Assembly: GCA_903938485.1 (NCBI GenBank)
Contig: CAJADF010000108.1
Span: 92,676 to 156,675, forward strand
Length of the DNA stretch: 64,000 nt
Source of the DNA: an uncultured Methylococcaceae bacterium
GTDB taxonomy: Bacteria > Pseudomonadota > Gammaproteobacteria > Methylococcales > Methylomonadaceae
Reading direction: 5' to 3'
Under the pieces are notes generated by a model. The model searched no databases and had not been told where the DNA came from. It saw nothing but the letters and a program-made list of their open reading frames with translations. Each line of letters begins with the position of its first letter. Position 1 is the first letter of the stretch. Made by a program: the position numbers and the translations under genes. Shown here in pieces: positions 51,243-60,844 of this stretch.

Positions 51243-52073
51243 TTAAAGTTTTCTAAGAATATTATCAAGCCAAGAAATTGGCAAAATCCGCTTTAAAAAA
51301 GCAAACAAATACGTTGGAAATGTTACGTAGTATCGCATTCTAGGGTGCTTAGACTCTATGGCATGAATGACCTTATCAGCAACAGCTTTAGCGGGTAAGG
51401 TAAAAACAACTGAAGGGCCTTCTTTTTGTAAACGTGCCTCCATAGCCTCATAAGCAGCCGTGTGATAACTATGCGTTGGATCGATATGCTTTTTATACAA
51501 AGCATAAGAGTTCGTTCTAAAATCACTTAAAATCGGGCCCGGTTCAACTAAAGAAATATAAATGCCCGAACCATATAACTCAAGGCGCAAAGTGTCCGCC
51601 AAACCTTCTATGGCAAATTTACTCGCATTATAGGCACCTCTATAGGGCATAGCTACAAAACCTAATATTGAACTATTGTAAATAATTCGACCATAACCTT
51701 GATGGCGCATTAAAGGCAATATAAGGTTAGTCAATTCATGCGTACCAAAAAAATTTGTTTCAAATTGCGCGGTTAAGACCTCACGTGATAAGTCTTCAAC
51801 AGCCCCTGGTTGTCCAAACGCTCCATTATTAAATAGCGCATCAATTTTACCGCCGGTCAACTCCGCCATCTCTTGGACAGCGCTTTTAATGCTGGCGCTC
51901 TGCGCTAAATCTAACTGCAGAGTAGTAAACCCCTCTTTTCTTAAGCGCTCTACATCCACAATATTTCTTGCTGAGGCAATAACACGATGACCTTTTGCTC
52001 GCAAAATATTAGCAGTGACGTAACCAATTCCTGAAGAACAGCCCGTAATCAAAATTGTTTTAGATGAACTCAT
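51243..52073 (-). CDS. Short-chain dehydrogenase/reductase
   Basis: 276 aa; ILITGCSSGIGYVTANIL, NNGAFG, YNASKFAIEGLADTLRLEL. Confidence 0.93.
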   Translation of the reverse strand: MSSSKTILITGCSSGIGYVTANILRAKGHRVIASARNIVDVERLRKEGFTTLQLDLAQSASIKSAVQEMAELTGGKIDALFNNGAFGQPGAVEDLSREVLTAQFETNFFGTHELTNLILPLMRHQGYGRIIYNSSILGFVAMPYRGAYNASKFAIEGLADTLRLELYGSGIYISLVEPGPILSDFRTNSYALYKKHIDPTHSYHTAAYEAMEARLQKEGPSVVFTLPAKAVADKVIHAIESKHPRMRYYVTFPTYLFAFLKRILPISWLDNILRKL

Positions 52074-52239
52074 ATTGTTGCTCTATTGGGTAACAGTGAT
52101 AAAAAATTATAGCTCAAAGCTAATCAACAAGACATTTCTTGATGTAGCTCAATTTTCTAAATCGACATTTTGATTTAATAGCGTCCTGTTGATGCCATTC
52201 AACAGCTTCTTAAAATTATTAAAACACTGGAGAGTAAAT

Positions 52240-52407
52240 ATGAGTACTGACGTTCAAGAAAAAGATAATTTCTGGCTTTGGGTAGGTGGTGCTGTTTTAG
52301 CTGTAGTTGTTACCGTTGTTGTAATTAAATCAAGTGAGCATGATAAATTTGAAACTTCAGCAAAAGCCATTCTAGAAGATCCAGCAAATTCAGCTTACAA
52401 AAAATAA
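52240..52407 (+). CDS. Small single-pass membrane protein
   Basis: Start at 52240 after GGAGAG; MSTDVQEKDNFWLWVGGAVLAVVVTVVVIKSSEHDKFETSAKAILEDPANSAYKK. Confidence 0.7.
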   Translation: MSTDVQEKDNFWLWVGGAVLAVVVTVVVIKSSEHDKFETSAKAILEDPANSAYKK

Positions 52408-52507
52408 TCGATTATTCCTCGTAGTCGAATATTTTGATTTACCGTTTTAAGCACTTAATAAAGCAAAACATCGTTTTATTATGTGTCGCTGTTCAAATAA
52501 ATCCTCG

Positions 52508-53260
52508 TTATTTTGGGCTGTTTAATGAATAAGTTGTATAAAAATTAAACAGCTCTTTTTTATCTATAATCCTAAACTGTTTCGACTTAACTTCAATAAG
52601 ATTTCTAGATTGAAATAAGTGGATAATTCGACTCACGGTTTCATGAGCAATTCCTAGATGATTGCCAATCTCTTCCCTAGACATACTTAAACGAAATTCA
52701 AACTCAGAATAGCCACGAACTCTTAAGCGCTCTGATAAATTTAAAATAAAATTTGCCACCCGCTCTTCCGCTGAACGCCTACTCAAAAACATTTTTTGTA
52801 CCTGTGAATCTAATTCATCACATGATCTTTGTAGCAAAATATGACTTAAGCTTGGCGTATTTACAGCCAGCTGTTCAATTTTATGTGCTGGTAAATGACA
52901 ATAATTAACAATTTCCAATGCTATCGCAGTACACGTATGCAACTGTGTCGCTACACCATCAAAACCAATAATTTCTCCCGGCAACATAAATGCCACCACT
53001 AATTCATTACCATTCTGATCAAGACTAACTAACTTGGCACTCCCTGACCTTAAAGCAATCATGCCTCTAAACGGGCTGCCAGAATGATATATCGCCTCAC
53101 CTTTTTGGCGAATATTATTTCGACTGACTAATAACGCTAACTCACCTATTTCTTGTCTGTCTAAACCCTTAGGAATACATAAATTATCTAAATTACAGTT
53201 TTCACATGTAACCGGCTCATGAGTTGTTGAAACCTTTAAAATATTTATATCTGACATCAT
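52508..53260 (-). CDS. fnr: FNR/ANR-type CRP-family regulator with Fe-S ligand cysteines
   Basis: 250 aa; CENCNLDNLC plus later Cys (HTCTAI, NYC), cNMP-binding fold, HTH SREEIGNHLGIAHETVSRIIHLFQ. Confidence 0.92.
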   Translation of the reverse strand: MMSDINILKVSTTHEPVTCENCNLDNLCIPKGLDRQEIGELALLVSRNNIRQKGEAIYHSGSPFRGMIALRSGSAKLVSLDQNGNELVVAFMLPGEIIGFDGVATQLHTCTAIALEIVNYCHLPAHKIEQLAVNTPSLSHILLQRSCDELDSQVQKMFLSRRSAEERVANFILNLSERLRVRGYSEFEFRLSMSREEIGNHLGIAHETVSRIIHLFQSRNLIEVKSKQFRIIDKKELFNFYTTYSLNSPK

Positions 53261-53388
53261 TTTTAACTGAAAACATCCTATTATTTAGCTTTTTAAACTT
53301 AAACCACTAGACCAAAAGCTAACCGGGACATTTAGAGGCTGAGCTCATGCCTATAAAAAAACAATAGACATGATTTATAAAGAATTTA

Positions 53389-54579
53389 TTAAAAAAGAGT
53401 TACATCGCTAGGGTTAATATCAGCATCATAATCGATACCATCAATACCAAAACCAAATAGTTTTAAGAAATCAGAGCTATACGCTTTATAGTCAGCTAAC
53501 TCTGCAATGTTTTCTTCGGTTACGGCTTCCCAAATTGATTCAACTTGGCTTTGAACATGCGGCTCTAATTCTTTTTCGTCCACACGATAACGATTAACCT
53601 CATCTATGCGTGGTGTATCGGTATATAAACATTCTGAGAACAATCGCTCGATTTGCTCAATACAATGCTCATCAGTGCCTTCTGCCTTCATAATCTTAAA
53701 CAAGATAGACAAATAAAGCGGCATCAATGGAATTGCGGAACTTGCTTGTGTCACTAAGGCTTTTAATACGGCAACATTAGCCGAGCCGTGTATAGATTTT
53801 AATTTTTCATTAAGCGCTTTAGAAGCACGATCCAAATCTTCCTTAGCCTTACCAATCGTCGCTTGACCATAAATAGGCCAGGTTAATTTGTCACCTAAAT
53901 AAGTATAAGCTACCGTTTTTGCACCCTCTGCTAATAAATCAGCTGCTTGTAACGCTTCTATCCATAATTCCCAATCTTCACCACCCATCACTTTAACAGT
54001 ATTAGCAATTTCTTCTTCAGTTGCTGGCGCCAAGGTTAATTCGTTAATGGTTAATTTGTCGGTATTTAAGTTTTTAGACGTGTGTGCAGAACCAATCGGT
54101 TTTAAAACTGAAGAATAAACCTGACCAGTCACAGGGTCAGTTCTTCGCGGTGAAGCCAAACTGTAAACGACTAAATCAATCTTACCCAAATCGGCTTTAA
54201 TTTTTGCTATTGTTTGGTCTTTAATGGCTGTAGAAAATGCATCACCATTAATAGTGTAGGCATACAAACCCGCCTCAGTAGCCGCATCATGAAAAGCAGA
54301 CGTATTGTAATAACCAGCAGAGCCTGTTTTTTCTGATGGTGCTTGTTCATAACAAACACCCAATGTTTTTGCACCGCTTCCAAAGGCCGCCGTAATACGA
54401 GAAGCCAGACCATAACCCGTTGAACAACCGATCACTAAAACATTTTTTGGCTGAGCTTGATTAGCATCTAAATTTACATGGGCTTTAACATACGCTATTT
54501 GTTCTGCAACATTGGCTTTACAGCCTTGTGGATGTGCATTAGTGCAAATAAAACCTCTGACTTTGGGCTTAATAATCAT
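53389..54579 (-). CDS. fabV: Trans-2-enoyl-CoA/enoyl-ACP reductase FabV
   Basis: 396 aa; [56 protein letters not shown]. Confidence 0.96.
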   Translation of the reverse strand: MIIKPKVRGFICTNAHPQGCKANVAEQIAYVKAHVNLDANQAQPKNVLVIGCSTGYGLASRITAAFGSGAKTLGVCYEQAPSEKTGSAGYYNTSAFHDAATEAGLYAYTINGDAFSTAIKDQTIAKIKADLGKIDLVVYSLASPRRTDPVTGQVYSSVLKPIGSAHTSKNLNTDKLTINELTLAPATEEEIANTVKVMGGEDWELWIEALQAADLLAEGAKTVAYTYLGDKLTWPIYGQATIGKAKEDLDRASKALNEKLKSIHGSANVAVLKALVTQASSAIPLMPLYLSILFKIMKAEGTDEHCIEQIERLFSECLYTDTPRIDEVNRYRVDEKELEPHVQSQVESIWEAVTEENIAELADYKAYSSDFLKLFGFGIDGIDYDADINPSDVTLF

Positions 54580-54658
54580 GACTCAACCTTATTAAAAATT
54601 AGCAATTTCTGTTAAAACAACAGCGAAAATAGTGTGGCGGAATTATACACTAATGGGG

Positions 54659-55993
54659 CTAAGCAGTTGTAACTGCATCTTCTTGATAATAATGGCTCAC
54701 TATTTTAAACAGAACAGCGGTTATTAACATTAAGCCGGTAAAAAACCAAAAATAACTAGCGCCCGCTAACTTACTTGACCCATCTGGATTTTGGATAATA
54801 AAATTAACCGCACTGGTAAAAAAATTACCCACCGCAACCGATAAAAGATAAAACGCCATCACAAACGACTTCATCGTTTTAGGCGCTTGGGTATAAGAAA
54901 ACTCTAAACAGGTAATGGAAACCATCACTTCAGCAGACGTTAATAAAACATAAGCCAATAACTGCCAAATAATAGAAGGTGTAAGCCCAACATCTAACTG
55001 CATTTGTAAAACACTAGGGATTGCAAAAGCCAATACCGTTAAAAATAAACCTATGGTCATTTTTGTCAGCGCCGTCAATGATATGAAACGACTTAGAAAC
55101 GGATACAAGCCATAAGAGAACAAAGGTACTAACAGCATTATTAACAATGGATTAGCGGCTTGAATTTGCGAGGATAACAACTCAACTCCAAACACCATGC
55201 GATCCATTTTTTGAGCCTGCACCACCCAAGAAGAACCCGTCTGATCAAACAACGCCCAAAACATGGCAATAAAGGCATAAATAGAAGCCAGTTTAGTTAA
55301 GCGTTTTAACCCGACCTGACTATATAAGTCTTTAATAAACTGCCTACCGGCTGGTGGCACATGCACAAAGCGATACCGACCTGACCAAAAAATAAGCGTA
55401 GATGCCAACATTAATAAACCCGGCACCGCAAAAGCAACCGCAGCCCCTTGATGTTGCAACAACCAAGGTACAATCAACATCGCGCTAAAAGCACCCAAAT
55501 TAATAGCAAAATAAAACCAACTGTACACTTTTGACATTAAATACCGATTATTAGCACCAAACTGATCACCCAAATGCGCAGACACACACGGCTTAATGCC
55601 CCCCGCACCCAAGGCAATCAAAGCCTGACCTAATAACAAACCCATACGCGTGTTATCTAAGGCCAATGCAAAATGGCCAACACAATAAACTAGAGATAAA
55701 AAAATAATCGTCCGATACTTGCCTAGAACGCCATCTGATAAAAAAGCACCCAACAACGGCATAAAATACACACTGGACACAAATAAGTGGAAATAGCCTT
55801 GCGCTTCATTTTCTGACATTAGATCTAATTGACCCGACGCATTAAGTAAATATTGGGTCATAAACATGACCAAAATTGCACGCATTCCATAATAACTAAA
55901 ACGTTCTGCTGCCTCATTAGCCACGATATAAGCAATACCCGAAGGTAAGTGTTTTGATGGAGCAGGTACTGTTTTATACATAAATTTTGTCAT
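54659..55993 (-). CDS. POT/PTR-family peptide MFS transporter
   Basis: 444 aa; ANEAAERFSYYGMRAILVMFMTQYL; LGDQFGANNRYLMSKVYSWFYFAINLGAF. Confidence 0.93.
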   Translation of the reverse strand: MTKFMYKTVPAPSKHLPSGIAYIVANEAAERFSYYGMRAILVMFMTQYLLNASGQLDLMSENEAQGYFHLFVSSVYFMPLLGAFLSDGVLGKYRTIIFLSLVYCVGHFALALDNTRMGLLLGQALIALGAGGIKPCVSAHLGDQFGANNRYLMSKVYSWFYFAINLGAFSAMLIVPWLLQHQGAAVAFAVPGLLMLASTLIFWSGRYRFVHVPPAGRQFIKDLYSQVGLKRLTKLASIYAFIAMFWALFDQTGSSWVVQAQKMDRMVFGVELLSSQIQAANPLLIMLLVPLFSYGLYPFLSRFISLTALTKMTIGLFLTVLAFAIPSVLQMQLDVGLTPSIIWQLLAYVLLTSAEVMVSITCLEFSYTQAPKTMKSFVMAFYLLSVAVGNFFTSAVNFIIQNPDGSSKLAGASYFWFFTGLMLITAVLFKIVSHYYQEDAVTTA

Positions 55994-56005
55994 TAATAAA
56001 TGAGG

Positions 56006-56716
56006 TTAATGATTCGATACCGAAAATCCCACCGTACCATAAAACTCATTACCCGAATTAGTCTCAGGCACACCCACCCCAAAATAAACCTGTGTCCTTG
56101 CCAATACTCTAAACCACGTATTTACCATCGCACCCGATAAATTATTAGAGCCTGAGAAATAATCGCCGGTAAAGGTCAAAAAATTAGGCAGCGCTTCGAT
56201 AGCAAAGCCACCCGTAAAACCCATGTAATCAGTCGTAGTTGTTAAGGCTTTATTGGCCCAAAAAGCCCCCGCATGTAAATTAAACACTTTACTAGGTTGA
56301 TAAGCCAACAACTCATAATCTACATTATGTAAATTCTTAGAGTTACCATCAAACGCCAACCCGTTCTGAGAGCCTATGGTAACCAAAAAATTCTTAGGCA
56401 AAGGTATCGTTTTGGATATATTAATATAGGTATCGGCTTGGTAATTCTGCGCACCGCCACCCACCACCGCAACATTATAAGAAGCTAACTGAACATCCCA
56501 ACCATTAAACGCTGAATAATCAATAGTCGGGTTAACATAAAGGGTATTAACAGGGTCATCCGTATTAATATTGTAATAGTTAAGCTCTACCGTGCCAGTA
56601 AGCACCCCATCAATTGGATTAGGCGTTGTATCAACCTTAATTTTAGCCTTACCCTTAGCATGTAAAGCCCAAGGCAATCCAATGAAAATAAGTAGAATTA
56701 TACATTTAACACGCAT
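56006..56716 (-). CDS. Putative outer-membrane beta-barrel protein
   Basis: 236 aa; signal peptide, alternating aromatic/hydrophobic strands, terminal strand EFYGTVGFSVSNH. Confidence 0.6.
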   Translation of the reverse strand: MRVKCIILLIFIGLPWALHAKGKAKIKVDTTPNPIDGVLTGTVELNYYNINTDDPVNTLYVNPTIDYSAFNGWDVQLASYNVAVVGGGAQNYQADTYINISKTIPLPKNFLVTIGSQNGLAFDGNSKNLHNVDYELLAYQPSKVFNLHAGAFWANKALTTTTDYMGFTGGFAIEALPNFLTFTGDYFSGSNNLSGAMVNTWFRVLARTQVYFGVGVPETNSGNEFYGTVGFSVSNH

Positions 56717-56743
56717 AAATTATATTTGGCTATTTAATAAAAC

Positions 56744-57358
56744 TTAAACCACCCTCTTTAAAACAGGCTCGCAAAAATCTGTGACACCTGTGGGTGTTAC
56801 CGCAGCTACTCTAAAGTAATATTGAACTCCCACAATCAAACCATGAACCAGATGATTAGAATGCGTATTAATAATTGAGGTGGTCCATACCAACTCATTT
56901 GTTATTAAGCTAACCATTGCATATTGCCAAATATAAGCGACAGCCTTATCAATAACTTTTGATACTAATTTAACTTCACCTGAATGATCCGTATAAGTGG
57001 CAGTTAAAATTTGTTTATGGGGCAAATTGGGTTGTTTAGTTATATTAAAACCAGCACTTAAGATTGTCGTCTCATCGCCATTTGCCATGTGTTCAACATA
57101 ACTAGCCATAATCCGGTAAGCTTTATCCACTAATATTTCTTTATCATGCATATCAGAAATTGCCGTTCGAGCACCATCTTGCGCATTTAAAATTGCTATC
57201 TCTAGATTATCTGTCCGTAATTTAAGTTCTGAAATAGAAATATAAGGTTGCATAAATAATGGGTTTCCTGTCATTTTGTGCATGACATTTTTATAAAAAA
57301 CCACTTTTTCTGGCGGAGAAAGCTTTACAAAATCCAATAATACTTTGGTCGCTCTCAT
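56744..57358 (-). CDS. Fibronectin type III-like domain protein with helical N-terminal region
   Basis: 204 aa; AILNAQDGARTAISDMHDKEILVDKAYRIMASYVEHMANGDETTILSAGF followed by an FnIII-like VYYFRVAAVTPTG segment. Confidence 0.65.
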   Translation of the reverse strand: MRATKVLLDFVKLSPPEKVVFYKNVMHKMTGNPLFMQPYISISELKLRTDNLEIAILNAQDGARTAISDMHDKEILVDKAYRIMASYVEHMANGDETTILSAGFNITKQPNLPHKQILTATYTDHSGEVKLVSKVIDKAVAYIWQYAMVSLITNELVWTTSIINTHSNHLVHGLIVGVQYYFRVAAVTPTGVTDFCEPVLKRVV

Positions 57359-57856
57359 TACATTACCCCAATTATTGACTAGACTTTAACTAATCCAGAA
57401 GCTTTTCGGCAAAAGCACAAGGATTTAAGATAATCCGTTGCATACTTACGAAAAACCCAACCTTTCAATTTAAAAATAAGTATATATACCTAAAAGCCTT
57501 CATATCTTCAAAAGTACGCACAAAAAAAATTACTTCCACTATAAAATAGCGAAAAAACACACATTTTTTAAAACAACACTAAGCATGACAGAAAAAATAG
57601 TTACTGTATTGCAAAAACTTAACACTTTGCGACGTATCACGTTATATTGCGAAAACGCTCATGCACTAAAAGACAAAACATGAAGGTTATCTTATACGTT
57701 ATTACTACTATAGAAAAACTTATTCATTATGGAATAACCATAACACCATAACCCTAAATAGCTGTCTTTTTTATGTCACAAATTTGTTAAACAACTTTTA
57801 TTAAAATCCTATAGAATATATACTTATGTTTAATTAAGTTTTAAATAAGAGTTTTT

Positions 57857-60817
57857 ATGACAGTTTCTACTTTCAACGTAATTGAAGCTTTAACCAAATT
57901 TAAAGCTAATCAAATTAAAGCACCAATTATTATTGCTGGCGTTAGCAACAATATTGCTGCGAACTTTGATAAATTAAACAAATATGCTAGTAAAATTCAA
58001 TCTATTGATTTATCCGACACAACCCATTCTTTATTGCTCAATGCAAGCCAGATTAACAATGATTCTGTATTAATTAAAAAAATTAACAACACAATAACTG
58101 TTACAGATAATTACAAGAACATCCAAAAAACAGCTAATTTATCGGCATTATTAAACTTAGGTGATAAATTAACAAGCTTAACTGAAACTGGCCCAATAAC
58201 TTCTGTTACCTTAACTTCAAAGCAATACAACAATACTTTTACCAGCAAATTTACTAACTTTAAGGCAACAGTATCAGATGCCACAGAAACTTTTTTTGCT
58301 AAATTAGCGTTAGACAAGAATGTCTCAGATTTTAGTATAAAAGATAACGCAAGCAACATTTCAGACATGTTGGACGCTTTACAAAAACTAGGTTCAAAAC
58401 TAACAAAAATCACTCAAACTGACAAAACAAGGCCCATTGCTGTAACTGTCGATCAGTTAAAAAATGATGCAGGGACTTTGGAAAAACTTTCAAATAAATA
58501 CACACTAACCATCAGTGATGTAACGCTAAATAATTTAGCATCAGTTTTAAATGATAGACATGTCACAAGTATAAGTATTTCTGTAAATACTACTGAACTA
58601 ACAAACAACATGAATATCTTTACAAAAAAAAGCAACCACATATCCGAGATTATTTTAAAAGATAGTACCTTCCATATCGCGGCTAATTTTGACTTACTGA
58701 AAACTTTAAATAATAAATTGTCTGGCATTATTCAAACAGACCCGAATAGTTATTTAACGATTACAGCTGAACAATTACTCAACAATGCAAATACCATTGC
58801 TAAAATTCTGACAAATTATTCACTTTCAGTTCATGATGCCAGCTTAAATAATATTAAAAGTTTCTTAACTAATTCAACGATTAACAATGCTTTACATGCT
58901 GATATTTATATCTTGGATAATTCTGCAAGCATTAATACCAACTTAGATGCTATTGAAAACTATACAAACTCGAACATCATCAACTTAAAAGACATCTCAT
59001 TTACGGACACCTCAGCAGAACTTATTGTTAGTTCAACTCAATTTTTTGATGACTCAGATGCTTTAAATTTAATTTCTGGCGATTATCATTTATCAGTAGG
59101 TGGCGTAAATACCGATGATATCGCTACTGTGTTAAAAAATTCTCATGTAGACAGTATTTCTATTTCTGATACGGGGGATAATATTGCTTATAGCATAAAT
59201 ACACTAAACACTAACATAAAACTTATCACTACAATAACCATAACAAATCCACAAACCGCCCTAGAATTGACTTCTAAGCAATTTTTTGAAGATAGAGCCT
59301 TAATAAATTTATTTAGGGGTTCTTATAATCTATCGATAAGTGACAGTCTTATCTCAGATATCCCTGATACCATAAAAAACAGTAATGTAACCTTAATGAC
59401 TGTGACTGATTACACATCCAATATAACTAATAACTTGGATTTACTTTATGCTCTGGGCAACAAATTAACAGAGATAAATCAATTAGATCCAGATAAGCCC
59501 ATAGAAATAAATGCGAGTCAATTTAGCAAATATACTAATTTCTTGAACAACACTATCCAAACAAATTATTCACTAAATGTGCTTGATGTTAGTACAGTAA
59601 ATCTCAATTCGATTATTAATAATAGCAATGTAAACACAATTACAGTTTATGACTCTGAGAGCAACATATTAAAAAATATAGATAATCTGGAAAATTATAT
59701 TGATCAAATCATATCGATATCATTCACTAATACCAACATTACCCCTGTTACGCTAACATCTGATCAATTCGTTAACGATGTTGATGCTTTAGATAAAATT
59801 AATGCTCTATCGCTCACCGTTAATACAGTGGCCGCAAGTGATATTAATTATATTGCCCATAAAAATTACGTAAATCATATATCTTTAGTCGATACAGCAG
59901 ACCAAATTGGTTTATACATTGATAACCTGAATAATAATTTAAATAAAATAACCAGTATCTCAATCAGCGATTACCTAGACAATACTGTCACTATTACCGC
60001 CAATCAATTAATAACCGATAAGACAACACTAGATCTTCTAAAAACTAATTACACCCTGGCTATTATTAATGCACCCAGTAATTTCAGCATTCCAATCGCT
60101 TACACTACACATTTTAAATCAAACTCTTTTATAACCGTGACCGATAGCTCTTCTGCAATCAGTTCAAACCTAACCTCCCTTAACTTGCTTAATTCAAAAT
60201 GCACAGATCTAACGGGTATGGGAATCTCTATAACACAAACTGATCCTGAAACGCCCTTAACAATTACGGCCAATGAATTAAAAAATGATAGTAACGTGCT
60301 TAACTCACTTATCCAATCGAATAACGCTACGATATTTAATATAGATTTAGGTAGTTCAAAAACATCTTTAACCCTTGATGGTGCTAACGGTCATGATAAT
60401 TTCATTTTTCATACCAATAGTACTGGCACACCGTCGGCAACTAATATTGCCACTATCAATAATTTTAATGGTCAAGATAAAATTAGTTTTTATGAAACTA
60501 CTTCGCCGACCCAACTAACGCCTTTTTCCATTGAAGCGGGTTTAGCCTCAATTAACACTTCTAGTGGCACTGGCATCGTTAGTTTTAATCCAACCGATGA
60601 TACATTACCCAAACAAATAATCGCTGTAGAAAAGGCTATTGCTTTATCTAACAATCTAGGTGCCGGGCATTTTGCTATATGGAATAACGGGAGTGATAGC
60701 TTCCTGCTTATCACGGACTTAGACCCCAAAACCACCTCTGGTGATGATTTAATTAAATTTGTCGGAATGGATGTTAGTCACCTACAATTAAGTAATGGTG
60801 TCATTTCTTACACATAA
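57857..60817 (+). CDS. Large repeat protein with RTX/type I secretion-like C-terminal domain
   Basis: 986 aa; about 10 degenerate 80-90 aa units (hxVxDxxxNIxxNLDxLxxxxxKLxxIxQTDxxxxLTITAxQLxxDxxxLxKIxxNYSLxVxDV), then LTLDGANGHDNFIFH...ATINNFNGQDKISFYE... resembling T1SS substrate C-termini. Confidence 0.85.
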   Translation: MTVSTFNVIEALTKFKANQIKAPIIIAGVSNNIAANFDKLNKYASKIQSIDLSDTTHSLLLNASQINNDSVLIKKINNTITVTDNYKNIQKTANLSALLNLGDKLTSLTETGPITSVTLTSKQYNNTFTSKFTNFKATVSDATETFFAKLALDKNVSDFSIKDNASNISDMLDALQKLGSKLTKITQTDKTRPIAVTVDQLKNDAGTLEKLSNKYTLTISDVTLNNLASVLNDRHVTSISISVNTTELTNNMNIFTKKSNHISEIILKDSTFHIAANFDLLKTLNNKLSGIIQTDPNSYLTITAEQLLNNANTIAKILTNYSLSVHDASLNNIKSFLTNSTINNALHADIYILDNSASINTNLDAIENYTNSNIINLKDISFTDTSAELIVSSTQFFDDSDALNLISGDYHLSVGGVNTDDIATVLKNSHVDSISISDTGDNIAYSINTLNTNIKLITTITITNPQTALELTSKQFFEDRALINLFRGSYNLSISDSLISDIPDTIKNSNVTLMTVTDYTSNITNNLDLLYALGNKLTEINQLDPDKPIEINASQFSKYTNFLNNTIQTNYSLNVLDVSTVNLNSIINNSNVNTITVYDSESNILKNIDNLENYIDQIISISFTNTNITPVTLTSDQFVNDVDALDKINALSLTVNTVAASDINYIAHKNYVNHISLVDTADQIGLYIDNLNNNLNKITSISISDYLDNTVTITANQLITDKTTLDLLKTNYTLAIINAPSNFSIPIAYTTHFKSNSFITVTDSSSAISSNLTSLNLLNSKCTDLTGMGISITQTDPETPLTITANELKNDSNVLNSLIQSNNATIFNIDLGSSKTSLTLDGANGHDNFIFHTNSTGTPSATNIATINNFNGQDKISFYETTSPTQLTPFSIEAGLASINTSSGTGIVSFNPTDDTLPKQIIAVEKAIALSNNLGAGHFAIWNNGSDSFLLITDLDPKTTSGDDLIKFVGMDVSHLQLSNGVISYT
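60350..60817 (+). other. C-terminal secretion-domain segment of the first repeat protein
   Basis: Repeat pattern stops; LTLDGANGHDNFIFHTNSTGTPSATNIATINNFNGQDKISFYE...GHFAIWNNGSDSFLLITDLDPKTTSGDDLIKFVGMDVSHLQLSNGVISYT. Confidence 0.6.
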
Positions 60818-60844
60818 CTCATTCAATAATTTTTAGAGACTTTA

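Noticed and set aside
57359-57856. Approx. 500-bp intergenic region as a possible ncRNA or phage/IS remnant
   Set aside because: Very AT-rich with only weak TTGCGA-like motifs and no convincing structure, ORF or terminal inverted repeats.
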